A stretch of 14,011 nt of DNA from Actinomycetota bacterium (lineage in GTDB: Bacteria; Actinomycetota; Humimicrobiia; Humimicrobiales; Humimicrobiaceae): the NCBI GenBank assembly GCA_018400395.1, contig JAGYMN010000027.1, positions 1 through 14,011 of the forward strand. Reading direction: 5' to 3'. This document shows positions 1 through 7,967 of the stretch, piece by piece. The first letter of the stretch is position 1, and each line of letters begins with the position of its first letter. Under the pieces are notes generated by a model, which was not told the DNA's origin, made no database searches, and was given only the letters and a program-made list of their open reading frames with translations. The translations under genes were made by a program, and so were the position numbers.

Positions 1-96
1 TAAATCCCTGAGGGCTTAAGAAAAGATGACATAATAGAAAGTGGGGCAAATACCTGCTTTTTAAATTGTAAAACTGCAGCATATAAAAATGTATTA
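1..96. other. Left-edge leader, no gene seen
   Basis: The first three bases (TAA) are a stop in the frame of the gene that starts at 97. The rest of that frame is open but offers no ATG, GTG or TTG before 97. No clear Shine-Dalgarno or promoter was recognised. It may hold the tail of an upstream transcript. Confidence 0.4.
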
Positions 97-1236
97 ATGA
101 ATAAAAAAAGAGTTACAAAAAATCTTAATGTTTATAAGGTGCTGCTAATTGTACTGACTTTTATAATAGTGTCCATGATCCCAATGTCAGAGATATTTGC
201 TTTCGACCCCGACTATCCCGATTTTATCTGGACTTATGATAATAGGACAAGAAAAATTACTGCAGGAGGCCAAAAAGCTGTGTATCTTACCGGATACAGC
301 CTGTCTTCTGAAGAGAAAAGGATGGATATTTACAGGCTTATTGAAGAAACCGAATTAAACAGTATAGTCTTTAACGCGAAAGAGGATTCAGGCGATATCC
401 TGTATAACAGCAGTGTGGATTTCTTCAATAAGACGGGTTCCGTAAAACCCTATTATGATATTGACCAGGTTCTAAGGGAAATGGATGAGAGAAATATATA
501 CAGCATAGCAAGAATCGTGCTCTTCAAAGACGGAATCGTACCAGATAAAAGGCCGGACCTGGCAGTACAGAATAAGAATACAGGTGAACCTATTTACCTG
601 GATGGAGGTTACTGGATTGATATATACAGCAGGGAGGTCTGGGGCTATTTCATTGAGCTTGTGATGGAGCTTGTAAAGAAAGGGGTAGACGAGATCCAGT
701 TTGACTATATAAGAGCACCTTCAAAAGGTAACCTATCCCTGGCCCGGTATCCTTCCAATAACAGAAACCAGGAAAAAACCACGGCCATAACCGGTTTTCT
801 GAAAGCAGTAAGGCAGGCAACCAGAAATTATCATGTAAAGATGTCTGCTGATGTATATGGTTTTGTTCTAATAACTGAGAATGACCAGGGAATAGGGCAA
901 TTTATAGAAGATATGGCACCATACCTTGATTTTTTATATCCTATGTCTTATCCGTCCCATTATTCTACAGGTTTTTTGGGATTCAGCCAGCCCGAGGCCC
1001 ATCCGTATGAAGTAGTTAAATACACGCTTGATAAGGGGTTTGCCAGAATAGGTAATACTGATTGTCAGATAATACCCTGGATACAGGCATTTGGACTGGG
1101 AATGAGGTATGATGAAAGTCATATACTTGGACAGATATCAGCATCAGAAGAATTTAATATAGAAGGATTTTTATTCTGGAATGCAGCAAATAAATACAGT
1201 ATTGTAGAAAATGCCCTAAAAAGCAGGATGGATTAG
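97..1236 (+). CDS. Putative glycoside hydrolase, DUF4015 family, secreted or membrane-anchored
   Basis: The 379-residue protein matches the putative glycosyl hydrolase domain DUF4015 (PF13200), a TIM-barrel-like family found mostly in Gram-positive-type and thermophilic bacteria; its substrate is not established. The N-terminus is basic (NKKRVTK), then a hydrophobic stretch at about residues 14-35 ends at SEIFA, so it is a signal peptide or membrane anchor. Family motifs seen in order are VYLTGYS (about 61), ARIVLFKDG followed by KRPDLAV, DEIQFDYIR with D203, MSADVYG with D252, YPMSYPSHYSTG, AHPYEVV, PWIQAF and a C-terminal GFLFWNAANKYS. The conserved acidic residues D203 and D252 on predicted strand ends are plausible catalytic residues, by inference. 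The domain fills the mature protein, with no extra binding module. The ATG at 97 is the first start in frame and gives a proper signal peptide, although no Shine-Dalgarno is obvious. It converges on the homocysteine methyltransferase with 33 nt between stops. Likely extracytoplasmic polysaccharide work; the exact activity is unknown. Confidence 0.85.
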   Translation: MNKKRVTKNLNVYKVLLIVLTFIIVSMIPMSEIFAFDPDYPDFIWTYDNRTRKITAGGQKAVYLTGYSLSSEEKRMDIYRLIEETELNSIVFNAKEDSGDILYNSSVDFFNKTGSVKPYYDIDQVLREMDERNIYSIARIVLFKDGIVPDKRPDLAVQNKNTGEPIYLDGGYWIDIYSREVWGYFIELVMELVKKGVDEIQFDYIRAPSKGNLSLARYPSNNRNQEKTTAITGFLKAVRQATRNYHVKMSADVYGFVLITENDQGIGQFIEDMAPYLDFLYPMSYPSHYSTGFLGFSQPEAHPYEVVKYTLDKGFARIGNTDCQIIPWIQAFGLGMRYDESHILGQISASEEFNIEGFLFWNAANKYSIVENALKSRMD

Positions 1237-1269
1237 AAAATTTTCTCATTGAAACTTAATCGGTTGAAT

Positions 1270-2193
1270 TTAACCTTTAATAAAACCTGCTATTTTTTTT
1301 ATATGGGCAGGAGTACTTCCGCAGCATGCTCCAAGGATGGATGGGCTATAACTTAAATATTTTTTTATGTTTTCGGCCATTATTTCGGGAGTCTCGTTAT
1401 ATGCTGTACGTTCGCCCTTAACAATCGGAAGTCCTGCATTGGGCTGAAATATAAGCCTGGCATCGGGCCGGGAGTCCCGCATCTTTTTTACAACATCAAG
1501 CATAGAATCTGAACCGATGCTGCAGTTTGCCCCGACTATGCCGCATCCTGCAGCAAGGAGCCTGCCTGCTGATTCTCCAGCCCTGTCTCCCATTATCGTC
1601 ACACCGTTTTTGGAAAAAGACATAGTGCAGGCAAGTGGTATAATATCCGATATTTTTCTTACAGCTTCCACAGCAGCAAGTGCTTCGTTGAGATCCATAA
1701 TAGTCTCAACAAGTAAAAAATCTACACCGTTTTCAATGAGGACTTCGATCTGCCTGCTAAAAATTTCTACAGCCTGGCTGTATTTCAATTCACCGGAAGG
1801 CTCCAGTAACTTTCCGGTGGGCCCAACGTCTCCTGCTATAAAATGGGGTGTTTTGGAAGCTGATCTTTTTTCATATAGCTCTATTGCCCTGCGGGCTGTT
1901 TCCACTGCATTTCTATTTATATCTGCCGTTTTTGTGTCGAGCCTGTATGATTTAAGTTTTACAGGATTTGCACCGAATGTATTTGTCTGTATTATATCAG
2001 AGCCTGCTTCAAGATAATCAGTATGGATTCCCATTACCTTATCGGTGCCGTCTTTTTCAAGATTAGCCAGATCCGGAGCACCAGTAAAGCCTCTCGCCTG
2101 AAGCTCGGTTCCCATGGCCCCATCGCACAGCAGTATTCTGGCTTCAAGAGTTTTTAAAAAATAAGAATATTTTTTTAAACTGACCCTGTTCAT
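1270..2193 (-). CDS. Homocysteine S-methyltransferase domain protein (MetH N-terminal module, stand-alone)
   Basis: The 307-residue cytoplasmic protein consists of one homocysteine-binding TIM barrel (PF02574). This fold transfers a methyl group to the zinc-bound thiolate of homocysteine to make methionine. The three zinc ligands are present: C224 in GANCSIGS, and C290 and C291 in GACCGSTPAH near the C-terminus. Other family motifs are LLCDGAMGTELQARG, QTNTFGAN, GDVGPTGKLLEP, LLVETIMDLNEA and FQPNAGLP. There is no folate-binding, cobalamin-binding or reactivation domain, so it is either a separate module of a split methionine synthase or a betaine-, S-methylmethionine- or corrinoid-protein-dependent methyltransferase; the sequence does not decide which. 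The start at 2193 has AAGG nine nt upstream. The bS22-like gene ends 17 nt upstream on the same strand, so the two are probably co-transcribed. The methyl donor is unknown. Confidence 0.88.
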   Translation of the reverse strand: MNRVSLKKYSYFLKTLEARILLCDGAMGTELQARGFTGAPDLANLEKDGTDKVMGIHTDYLEAGSDIIQTNTFGANPVKLKSYRLDTKTADINRNAVETARRAIELYEKRSASKTPHFIAGDVGPTGKLLEPSGELKYSQAVEIFSRQIEVLIENGVDFLLVETIMDLNEALAAVEAVRKISDIIPLACTMSFSKNGVTIMGDRAGESAGRLLAAGCGIVGANCSIGSDSMLDVVKKMRDSRPDARLIFQPNAGLPIVKGERTAYNETPEIMAENIKKYLSYSPSILGACCGSTPAHIKKIAGFIKG

Positions 2194-2210
2194 TTCACAT
2201 AGCCTTATAA

Positions 2211-2306
2211 TTATTTATTTCTTCTCTGCCATCTTGTCTTCTTAAGCATCTTTTTATGCTTTTTTTTTCTCATCTTTTTTCTTCTTTTTTTGATAATAGA
2301 GCTCAT
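2211..2306 (-). CDS. bS22-like ribosomal protein (AURKAIP1/COX24 domain), 31 residues
   Basis: Read on the minus strand, an ATG at 2306-2304 opens a 31-codon frame ending in TAA at 2213-2211. The product starts MSSIIKKRRKKMRKKKHKK and ends MLKKTRWQRRNK. This is the layout of the AURKAIP1/COX24 (mS38 C-terminal) family: a short hydrophobic start, KKRRKKM, KKKHKKLLKKTR and QRR. In mycobacteria this family is ribosomal protein bS22, a small basic peptide bound to 16S rRNA in the 30S subunit; I recall the actinobacterial proteins as about 33 residues. A strong Shine-Dalgarno (AGGAG, plus-strand 2311-2315) lies 4 nt before the ATG. Nineteen of 31 residues are Lys, Arg or His and there are no acidic residues. 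It is followed after 17 nt by the homocysteine methyltransferase, likely in one transcript. The gene is short enough to be missed by routine callers. The plus-strand frame over the same bases is a low-complexity shadow. Confidence 0.88.
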   Translation of the reverse strand: MSSIIKKRRKKMRKKKHKKMLKKTRWQRRNK

Positions 2307-2423
2307 AGTTCTCCTGTATCCGTAGTCGTTTATCTTTTGGTTCAAATCATATATAACCGAAAAAAATATTATATCATAAATCAGCCTTATGTATATTTAT
2401 TTAAATATAATGTTTTATGTAAA

Positions 2424-2454
2424 ACAGCACATGCTGTAATATAGAAGTTACAGC
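2424..2454. repeat. Overlapping inverted repeats
   Basis: ACAGCA (2424-2429) and TGCTGT (2432-2437) form one inverted repeat with a 2-nt gap. GCTGTAA (2433-2439) and TTACAGC (2448-2454) form a second, 7-bp stem with an 8-nt loop. The two share the TGCTGT arm, so they are mutually exclusive if formed in RNA. They lie between the divergent promoters. Function is unknown; they could be an operator or chance in AT-rich DNA. Confidence 0.4.
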
Positions 2455-2595
2455 CGGAATTTATTTTATCATTTATTTTTTTACTACAACCCATCTGGAA
2501 TATATTGAAAGATATTGGAAAATGTAAAATATTTGAATTATTCAAAAGTAAATAATTGATATTTTAAAAAATTTGAAGAAATAATTTAATTTCTG

Positions 2596-2624
2596 TTGAC
2601 ATACAATATATTGTGCTCTAATAT
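2596..2624 (+). promoter_or_regulatory. Sigma-70 promoter of nrdJ
   Basis: A perfect -35 hexamer TTGACA (2596-2601) is separated by exactly 17 nt from TAATAT (2619-2624), a 4/6 match to TATAAT. Transcription should start near 2631. The spacer carries the first NrdR box, so bound repressor would occlude RNA polymerase. The nrdJ ATG lies about 145 nt downstream of the expected start site. Confidence 0.75.
2601..2616 (+). promoter_or_regulatory. NrdR box 1 (operator)
   Basis: The published NrdR consensus is acaCwAtATaTwGtgt. Here the ten-base core CAATATATTG matches at every position and is a perfect palindrome with its flanking bases (ACAATATATTGT). The full 16-mer differs only at the second and last bases. 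It overlaps the -35/-10 spacer of the nrdJ promoter. NrdR, which would bind it, is encoded at 9528-9073. Confidence 0.85.
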
Positions 2625-2632
2625 ATAAATAC

Positions 2633-2648
2633 ATACAATATGATGAGG
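2633..2648 (+). promoter_or_regulatory. NrdR box 2 (weaker operator)
   Basis: CAATATGATG (2636-2645) matches 8 of 10 core positions of the NrdR consensus. Its centre is 32 bp from that of box 1, leaving a 16-bp linker between the two 16-mers. This is the three-turn tandem spacing known for NrdR sites. Spacing plus similarity supports it even though the right half is degenerate. It sits at the expected transcription start. Confidence 0.65.
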
Positions 2649-2776
2649 TTTTACTTACTAGTTTTGAAATCAAAGGCGCCGGTTGTCCGTATTTATAGTA
2701 ATTTTACTATTCTGCTGGAAAGGAAAAAGAAATTATTTAATTTTAGCTTAATAAACATAGAAGACGGGGGATTGTT

Positions 2777-5131
2777 ATGACAGAGGTAAATAAAAAAGAG
2801 GAGAGGAAAAAGATAATGGAGTATTATCTCCGGAAAAAAATAGATCTATCGGAAAATGCGGTGAGGGTCTTAAAAAGGCGTTATCTTAAAAGAGACGAGG
2901 AAGGCAATCTTCTAGAAGAACCTGTCGATATGTTTATAAGAGTTGCCCGTAATGTTTCATCGGCAGAGAAGAAATACGGGAAAACTGAGAAAGAGGCAAT
3001 GGAAGTAGAGAGGCAGTTTTTTGATATAATGTCGGATCTGGATTTTCTGCCAAACTCCCCGACACTTATGAATGCAGGGAAAGAGCTCCAGCAGCTTGCC
3101 GCCTGCTTCGTTTTGCCGGTTGGAGATTCGATGTCTGAAATATTCGAGGCATTAAAGGATACGGCATTGATCCAGAAATCCGGGGGAGGTGTTGGATATT
3201 CTTTTTCCAGGATAAGGCCAAAGAACGATGTGGTACTTTCTACAAAAGGTGTATCCAGTGGCCCAATATCATTTATGACTGTTTTTAACGCTGCTACAGA
3301 TACCATTAAACAGGGGGGCACCAGGAGAGGTGCAAATATGGGAATATTAAGAGTAGATCATCCGGATATACTTGACTTTATAAATGCAAAGGAGAGCAAC
3401 GATAAGCTTACAAATTTTAATCTATCTGTAGGGGTAACGGAAGCATTTATGAAGGCTGTTGAAAATGATGAAAAGTATGATGTAGTCAACCCCAGAACCA
3501 AGGAGGTCCTCGATCTTTACAGTGCCAGGGAGATATTTAAGAAGATAGTCGAGCATGCCTGGAAAAACGGTGACCCCGGTATTGTTTTTCTCGATAGGCT
3601 AAACAAAGACAATCCCACACCCCATATAGGTCAGATTGAGAGTACAAATCCATGCGGCGAGCAGCCCCTCCTACCTTATGAGGCCTGCAATTTAGGCTCA
3701 ATAAACCTTTCCCGTATGGCTGTGGAAGATGATGGTGTGAAAAAGGTTGATTATGATAAACTAAAGAAGGTAGTCCATACCTCAGTAAGATTCCTTGATG
3801 ACACCATAGATATGAGCAGATATCCTCTGGAAAAAATCCGTAAGATGGTGGACGGGAACAGGAAGATAGGACTGGGAGTAATGGGATGGGCAGACCTTTT
3901 AGTGATTCTGGGGATACCCTATGACAGCGAGGAGGCCCTTGAGCTCGGCAGCAGGATTATGAGCTTTATACAGGATGAGTCAAAGGAGGCTTCCAAAGAA
4001 CTTGCACAGGAAAGGGGTGAGTTTCCCAACTTTGAGGGAAGCGTGTATGATACACCCGAAGGCTACAGGATAAGGAACGCCACCACCACAACAATAGCAC
4101 CCACCGGGACATTGAGCATAATTGCTGACTGCTCCAGTGGAATAGAGCCTTTATTTGCTATTTCTTTTGTTAAGAATGTAATGGATAATGACAGGCTTCT
4201 TGAAGTAAATAAGTACTTTAAGAAAATTGCAGAGGAAGAAGGGTTCTACAGCAAGGAACTGATGGAGAAAATTGTCGGCCAGGGCAATCTCAAGGATCTT
4301 GAAGAAGTCCCATCTGTGTACAGGAGGATATTTAAAACTGCTCATGATGTCACACCAAAATGGCATGTCCGAACCCAGGCGACCTTTCAAAAATTTGTTG
4401 ATAATGCTGTGTCAAAAACGGTGAATTTCTCCAGTTCCGCTACTGTCCAGGAAGTTGAAGATGTTTATATGCTGGCGTACAGGCTTGGCTGCAAGGGAAT
4501 TACAATATTCCGGGATGGAAGCAGGAGCACGCAGGTGCTTGAAGTTGCTGGCAAGGATAAAAGCAGAAAAGAAGTTAAAATGGATATGAAACCTTATCCT
4601 GGAGCAAAGTCTGAAGAGGAATCTAAAAAATTAATAAAAGTTGGCGAATCCGATGATGGAAAGGTCTCTGTAATAAAGCCCCGGCCAAGACCAGAGGTCA
4701 CTTACGGTATGACAAAAAAATATAAAATAGGTAATTGCGGGAAGCTTTATGTAACAATAAATTCTGACGAAAATGGGATATGCGAAGTATTTACAAATAC
4801 CGGTGAGGAAGGTTGTGCTGCATTAACGGAAGCCGTTGGCAGGCTTATAAGTATTGCCATAAGATCAGGTATAGACCTTGAATCAATAAAGGATCAGCTT
4901 AAAGGGATAAGGTGCGCAACCTGTATTGCAGATCCTGAGACACATGTTCTTTCCTGTCCGGATGCTATATCAAAAGCAATAGATTTTTACTTTAACGGAA
5001 CTGATAAGTTTGACCTGGGGGCAACAGCAGGGCCGAGGTCGCTTGTGGTGTGCCCTGAATGCGGAGAAATAATGGAACCGGAAGGCGGCTGTTATTTATG
5101 CAGGGGCTGCGGTTATTCAAAATGTTCATAG
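2777..5131 (+). CDS. nrdJ: Adenosylcobalamin-dependent ribonucleoside-diphosphate reductase, class II
   Basis: The 784-residue cytoplasmic enzyme reduces ribonucleotides to deoxyribonucleotides using a thiyl radical made by coenzyme B12. The radical cysteine is C293 in NPCGE (N291 and E295 complete the site). The redox pair is C110 (AACFVLP) and C304 (EACNLGS), 11 residues after C293 as in the Thermotoga maritima enzyme. APTGT at 441-445 is the substrate phosphate-binding loop. The barrel runs to about residue 600. A linker leads to a TSCPD domain (about 638-735, with C713 and C716). The protein ends in a cysteine-rich zinc-ribbon tail (C759, C762, C772, C775, C778, C783) likely to shuttle electrons to the active site. 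There is no clear N-terminal ATP-cone. GGGGG lies 6 nt before the ATG. The promoter carries two NrdR boxes. As an NrdJ it needs no small subunit and can work with or without oxygen. Its stop lies 5 nt from that of the convergent ATPase. Confidence 0.97.
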   Translation: MTEVNKKEERKKIMEYYLRKKIDLSENAVRVLKRRYLKRDEEGNLLEEPVDMFIRVARNVSSAEKKYGKTEKEAMEVERQFFDIMSDLDFLPNSPTLMNAGKELQQLAACFVLPVGDSMSEIFEALKDTALIQKSGGGVGYSFSRIRPKNDVVLSTKGVSSGPISFMTVFNAATDTIKQGGTRRGANMGILRVDHPDILDFINAKESNDKLTNFNLSVGVTEAFMKAVENDEKYDVVNPRTKEVLDLYSAREIFKKIVEHAWKNGDPGIVFLDRLNKDNPTPHIGQIESTNPCGEQPLLPYEACNLGSINLSRMAVEDDGVKKVDYDKLKKVVHTSVRFLDDTIDMSRYPLEKIRKMVDGNRKIGLGVMGWADLLVILGIPYDSEEALELGSRIMSFIQDESKEASKELAQERGEFPNFEGSVYDTPEGYRIRNATTTTIAPTGTLSIIADCSSGIEPLFAISFVKNVMDNDRLLEVNKYFKKIAEEEGFYSKELMEKIVGQGNLKDLEEVPSVYRRIFKTAHDVTPKWHVRTQATFQKFVDNAVSKTVNFSSSATVQEVEDVYMLAYRLGCKGITIFRDGSRSTQVLEVAGKDKSRKEVKMDMKPYPGAKSEEESKKLIKVGESDDGKVSVIKPRPRPEVTYGMTKKYKIGNCGKLYVTINSDENGICEVFTNTGEEGCAALTEAVGRLISIAIRSGIDLESIKDQLKGIRCATCIADPETHVLSCPDAISKAIDFYFNGTDKFDLGATAGPRSLVVCPECGEIMEPEGGCYLCRGCGYSKCS

Positions 5132-5136
5132 GTTTA

Positions 5137-7959
5137 TCAGTAGGTAACCTCTGACCTGTTTCTTTTATATATAAATTCGTTTATAAAGTTGATTATTAGT
5201 ACAGGCACTAAAGAACAGGCTATTATAATTGCCCAGTGGCTTAAACCAAGGCTCTCAGTTTCAAAAATACCCTGGAGCCAGGGGATATATATTATAGACA
5301 CCTGCAGCAGGATTGAAATCAGTACGGCGGCATTTAAATATTTATTTGCAAATATGTTTTTTCTGAATATTCCTTTGTCTTCAAATCTGAAGTTATAAGT
5401 ATGCAGCAATTGTGTTGTTACAAGGGTGGTAAATACCATAGTCTGAAACAAATGAGGATTATTTTTAAAAAATACTGGTCCGCTGAAATAAATAAATAAG
5501 GCACCAAGGGCCATTACAAATCCCTGCCAGCCAACATTTATAAGCCTTCTGGAACTAAGTATCGGTTCCTTCTCTTTAGTTGCTTTTCTATCCATTATAT
5601 TTTTTGCAGGTGGATTCATCCCGAGAGCCAGGGCCGGGAGGCCGTCTGTTATGAGGTTCATCCAGAGTATCTGAACCGGAAGAAGGGGTATATAGAGAAA
5701 ACCCTGCTGGCCGGTAATAAAATAAAAAATATAATCACCAACAACTATTGATATAAACATTACAAGTACTTCGGATATATTGCAGGAAAGCAGGAATAAA
5801 ATGAATTTTTTTAGGTTATCATATATTACCCTGCCCTGTCTTATCGCTTTTACGATAGTGGCAAAATTATCATCTGCAAGTATCATGTCGCTGGATTCTT
5901 TGCTGACATCTGTACCAACAACCCCCATGGCCACACCGATATCAGCCTTTTTAAGAGAAGGTGCATCATTTATACCATCTCCGGTCATAGCAACAATATG
6001 TTTCTTTTTCTTAAGTGCATCTACTATAGAAACCTTGTTTGCAGGGGAAACGCGTGCAAATATATTTACATCTTCTATTTGCCTTTCAAGTTCTTCTTCT
6101 GATAGTCCATCAAGCTCAGAACCTTCCAGGACTCTTCCTCCGGGCTCCAGTATGCCGAGTTCTTCACCTATTGCAGATGCGGTTATTTTATGATCGCCTG
6201 TTACCATAATAACCTTTATATTTGCCCTTTTGCATTTTTCTATTGCATCATAGACTTCAGGCCTGGGCGGATCTATCATACCCACCATTCCCAGATATAT
6301 AAGGCCTTCCTCTTCTTTGGCAACGTTTTGTTCTTCCGGAAGTCTGTCAAGATACTTGAATGCGAACCCAAGATTGCGCATCGCCTTTCCTGCAAGAAGT
6401 GAATTATTTTCATTAATTAAATCCCTGTCAAAGCTATTGATATCAACAACTTTACCGTCCTTAATGATCCGGCTGCATTTATCTAATATTACCTCCGGAG
6501 CACCTTTAGAAAACAAAAGATAATCAGCGCCATATTCACCTTGCTCATTTTCAGGGATCTGGTTTATCGTGGTCATCATCTTTCTGGTTGAATCAAAAGG
6601 TTCCTCCATTACCCTGGAGTATTTTTTTTCAAGGTCTGTTTTGTCCAGCGAATAGGAGTCTGCAAGTTCTATTAAGGCAGCTTCTGTAGGGTCTCCGGAT
6701 ATGTCGCGATCTTCCATGTTTATATAATGAGCATCATTGCAGAGAACCGAGTTTTTGAGCAGAAATGCCAGTGCAGTATTGCTGTCTATCTCTTTAAAAT
6801 TAAAATATCCCCTTTTTATCCTTTGATTTTTGTCCAACTTACCATTAAAGCGCCTGCCAGATTGTTCTATGTAATTATCATATTCGGTTACGGGATCGAG
6901 GCCGCTGTATATTTTTCTTACCATCATCCTGTTTTCCGTGAGGGTCCCTGTCTTATCAGTACATATAACAGATACTCCTCCCAGTGTCTCTACTGAACTC
7001 AGTTTTCTGACTATGGCATTATTTTTAGCCATTGTCTGTACGCCAATTGCCAGAGAGGCAGTCACGATAGCAGGGAGGCCTTCCGGAATGGCAGCGACTG
7101 CGAGAGCTACGGCAACCAGAAGCATCTGGGCAGCAGAATTTCCCTTGAGTATGCCTGAAAGGAAGACGACAGCGCTTATTGCAATACATATTATGCCGAT
7201 TCTTTTGCTAACTGTCTTTAACTCTATCTGAAGCGGAGTCATTCCTTCTTCCTGCTGCACCATACTTGCTATCCTGCCAATTTCTGTGTCATGGCCTGTT
7301 CCGGTGATGACAGCGTCACACCGTCCTTTTACAATTGTTGTAGCGCTGAACAGGAGGTTTTTTCTGTCGCCGAGGGGAATACTCTGCCCGCTTATAATAG
7401 AAGATGTCTTATTTACAGGAAGGGATTCTCCTGTGAGTGCGGCTTCATTTGCCTGGAGGTTTACTTCTGAGATTATTCTGCAGTCGGCCGGCACCAGGTC
7501 TCCTGAAGAAAGTCTTATTACGTCACCGGGAACAAGATATTTTGATTCGATATTTTTTTCCCTTCCGTCCCTTATGACGAGTGCCTTAGGAGAGGCAAGC
7601 TCTTTTAACGCCTGCAGTGCCTTTTCAGCCCTGAATTCCTGGATAAAGCCAAGAATTGCATTAATTACGAGGATTCCAAGTATTACTATAGCATCGGTTG
7701 TCTCCCTTATAATAATTCCTGAAACGAATGCTGCCGCTAATAGTATCCATATCATAAAGTCATTGAACTGGGAAATGAATATTTTAAAAGGTGTTATTCT
7801 TTTTTTCTCTTCAATCTGGTTTAGGCCATATATTTCAAGCTTTTTCCTCGAAGATTCGCTGCTGAGGCCGTTTTTTAAGTCCGCAGCCAGAATCCCGGCC
7901 GCATCTGCAGCAGAAATATTATGCCAGGATACTTCTTTATTTTCACTCTTTAATTCTAT
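5137..7959 (-). CDS. P2-type cation-transporting ATPase, probably Ca2+, with apparent ATA start
   Basis: This membrane pump resembles SERCA/PMCA-type bacterial Ca2+ ATPases. Motifs include LTGES in the actuator domain, CTDKTGTLT with the phosphorylated aspartate (codon 6957-6955, D335 from the start chosen here), KGAPEVIL in the nucleotide domain and MTGDGINDAP in the hinge. Ca2+ site II ligands fit: AIPEGLPA (TM4 Glu), SCNISEV (TM5 Asn, Glu) and NLITDGLPA (TM6 Asn, Asp). A C-terminal cation-ATPase domain follows. The first ATG, at 7755, falls inside TM1 and would give 872 residues. The frame is open and clearly homologous for 68 codons upstream: WHNISAADAAGILAADLKNG, then KLEIYGLNQIEEKK and FKIFISQFNDF, the whole N-terminal cation-ATPase domain. 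No ATG, GTG or TTG occurs there. An ATA at 7959-7957 lies 8 nt after GGGAG, and an in-frame TAA sits just upstream. The full product would be 940 residues. The ion is inferred from site residues. Confidence 0.9.
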   Translation of the reverse strand: MELKSENKEVSWHNISAADAAGILAADLKNGLSSESSRKKLEIYGLNQIEEKKRITPFKIFISQFNDFMIWILLAAAFVSGIIIRETTDAIVILGILVINAILGFIQEFRAEKALQALKELASPKALVIRDGREKNIESKYLVPGDVIRLSSGDLVPADCRIISEVNLQANEAALTGESLPVNKTSSIISGQSIPLGDRKNLLFSATTIVKGRCDAVITGTGHDTEIGRIASMVQQEEGMTPLQIELKTVSKRIGIICIAISAVVFLSGILKGNSAAQMLLVAVALAVAAIPEGLPAIVTASLAIGVQTMAKNNAIVRKLSSVETLGGVSVICTDKTGTLTENRMMVRKIYSGLDPVTEYDNYIEQSGRRFNGKLDKNQRIKRGYFNFKEIDSNTALAFLLKNSVLCNDAHYINMEDRDISGDPTEAALIELADSYSLDKTDLEKKYSRVMEEPFDSTRKMMTTINQIPENEQGEYGADYLLFSKGAPEVILDKCSRIIKDGKVVDINSFDRDLINENNSLLAGKAMRNLGFAFKYLDRLPEEQNVAKEEEGLIYLGMVGMIDPPRPEVYDAIEKCKRANIKVIMVTGDHKITASAIGEELGILEPGGRVLEGSELDGLSEEELERQIEDVNIFARVSPANKVSIVDALKKKKHIVAMTGDGINDAPSLKKADIGVAMGVVGTDVSKESSDMILADDNFATIVKAIRQGRVIYDNLKKFILFLLSCNISEVLVMFISIVVGDYIFYFITGQQGFLYIPLLPVQILWMNLITDGLPALALGMNPPAKNIMDRKATKEKEPILSSRRLINVGWQGFVMALGALFIYFSGPVFFKNNPHLFQTMVFTTLVTTQLLHTYNFRFEDKGIFRKNIFANKYLNAAVLISILLQVSIIYIPWLQGIFETESLGLSHWAIIIACSLVPVLIINFINEFIYKRNRSEVTY

Positions 7960-7967
7960 TTCTTACG

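Larger units (their letters stand above)
2307..2776. other. Divergent intergenic region between bS22-like gene and nrdJ
   Basis: This 470-nt AT-rich gap separates two divergent genes. From left to right it holds the bS22 Shine-Dalgarno, a TATAAT on the minus strand at 2373-2368 (possible -10 for bS22 with no good -35), overlapping inverted repeats at 2424-2454, and the nrdJ promoter with two NrdR boxes at 2596-2648. It ends in a roughly 140-nt untranslated nrdJ leader. I saw no riboswitch consensus in that leader and no further convincing small gene. The 62-codon plus-strand frame at 2256-2444 is a shadow. Confidence 0.6.

Noticed and set aside
2256..2444. 62-codon plus-strand frame over the bS22 region and spacer
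   Set aside because: Its N-terminus is low-complexity Phe/Ser/His that is simply the reverse of the Lys/Arg-rich bS22 gene; it has no Shine-Dalgarno and no recognisable family.
2649..2776. Cobalamin riboswitch controlling nrdJ
   Set aside because: I looked for the B12-box and the conserved core on the plus strand and saw neither; the leader is also short for this class.
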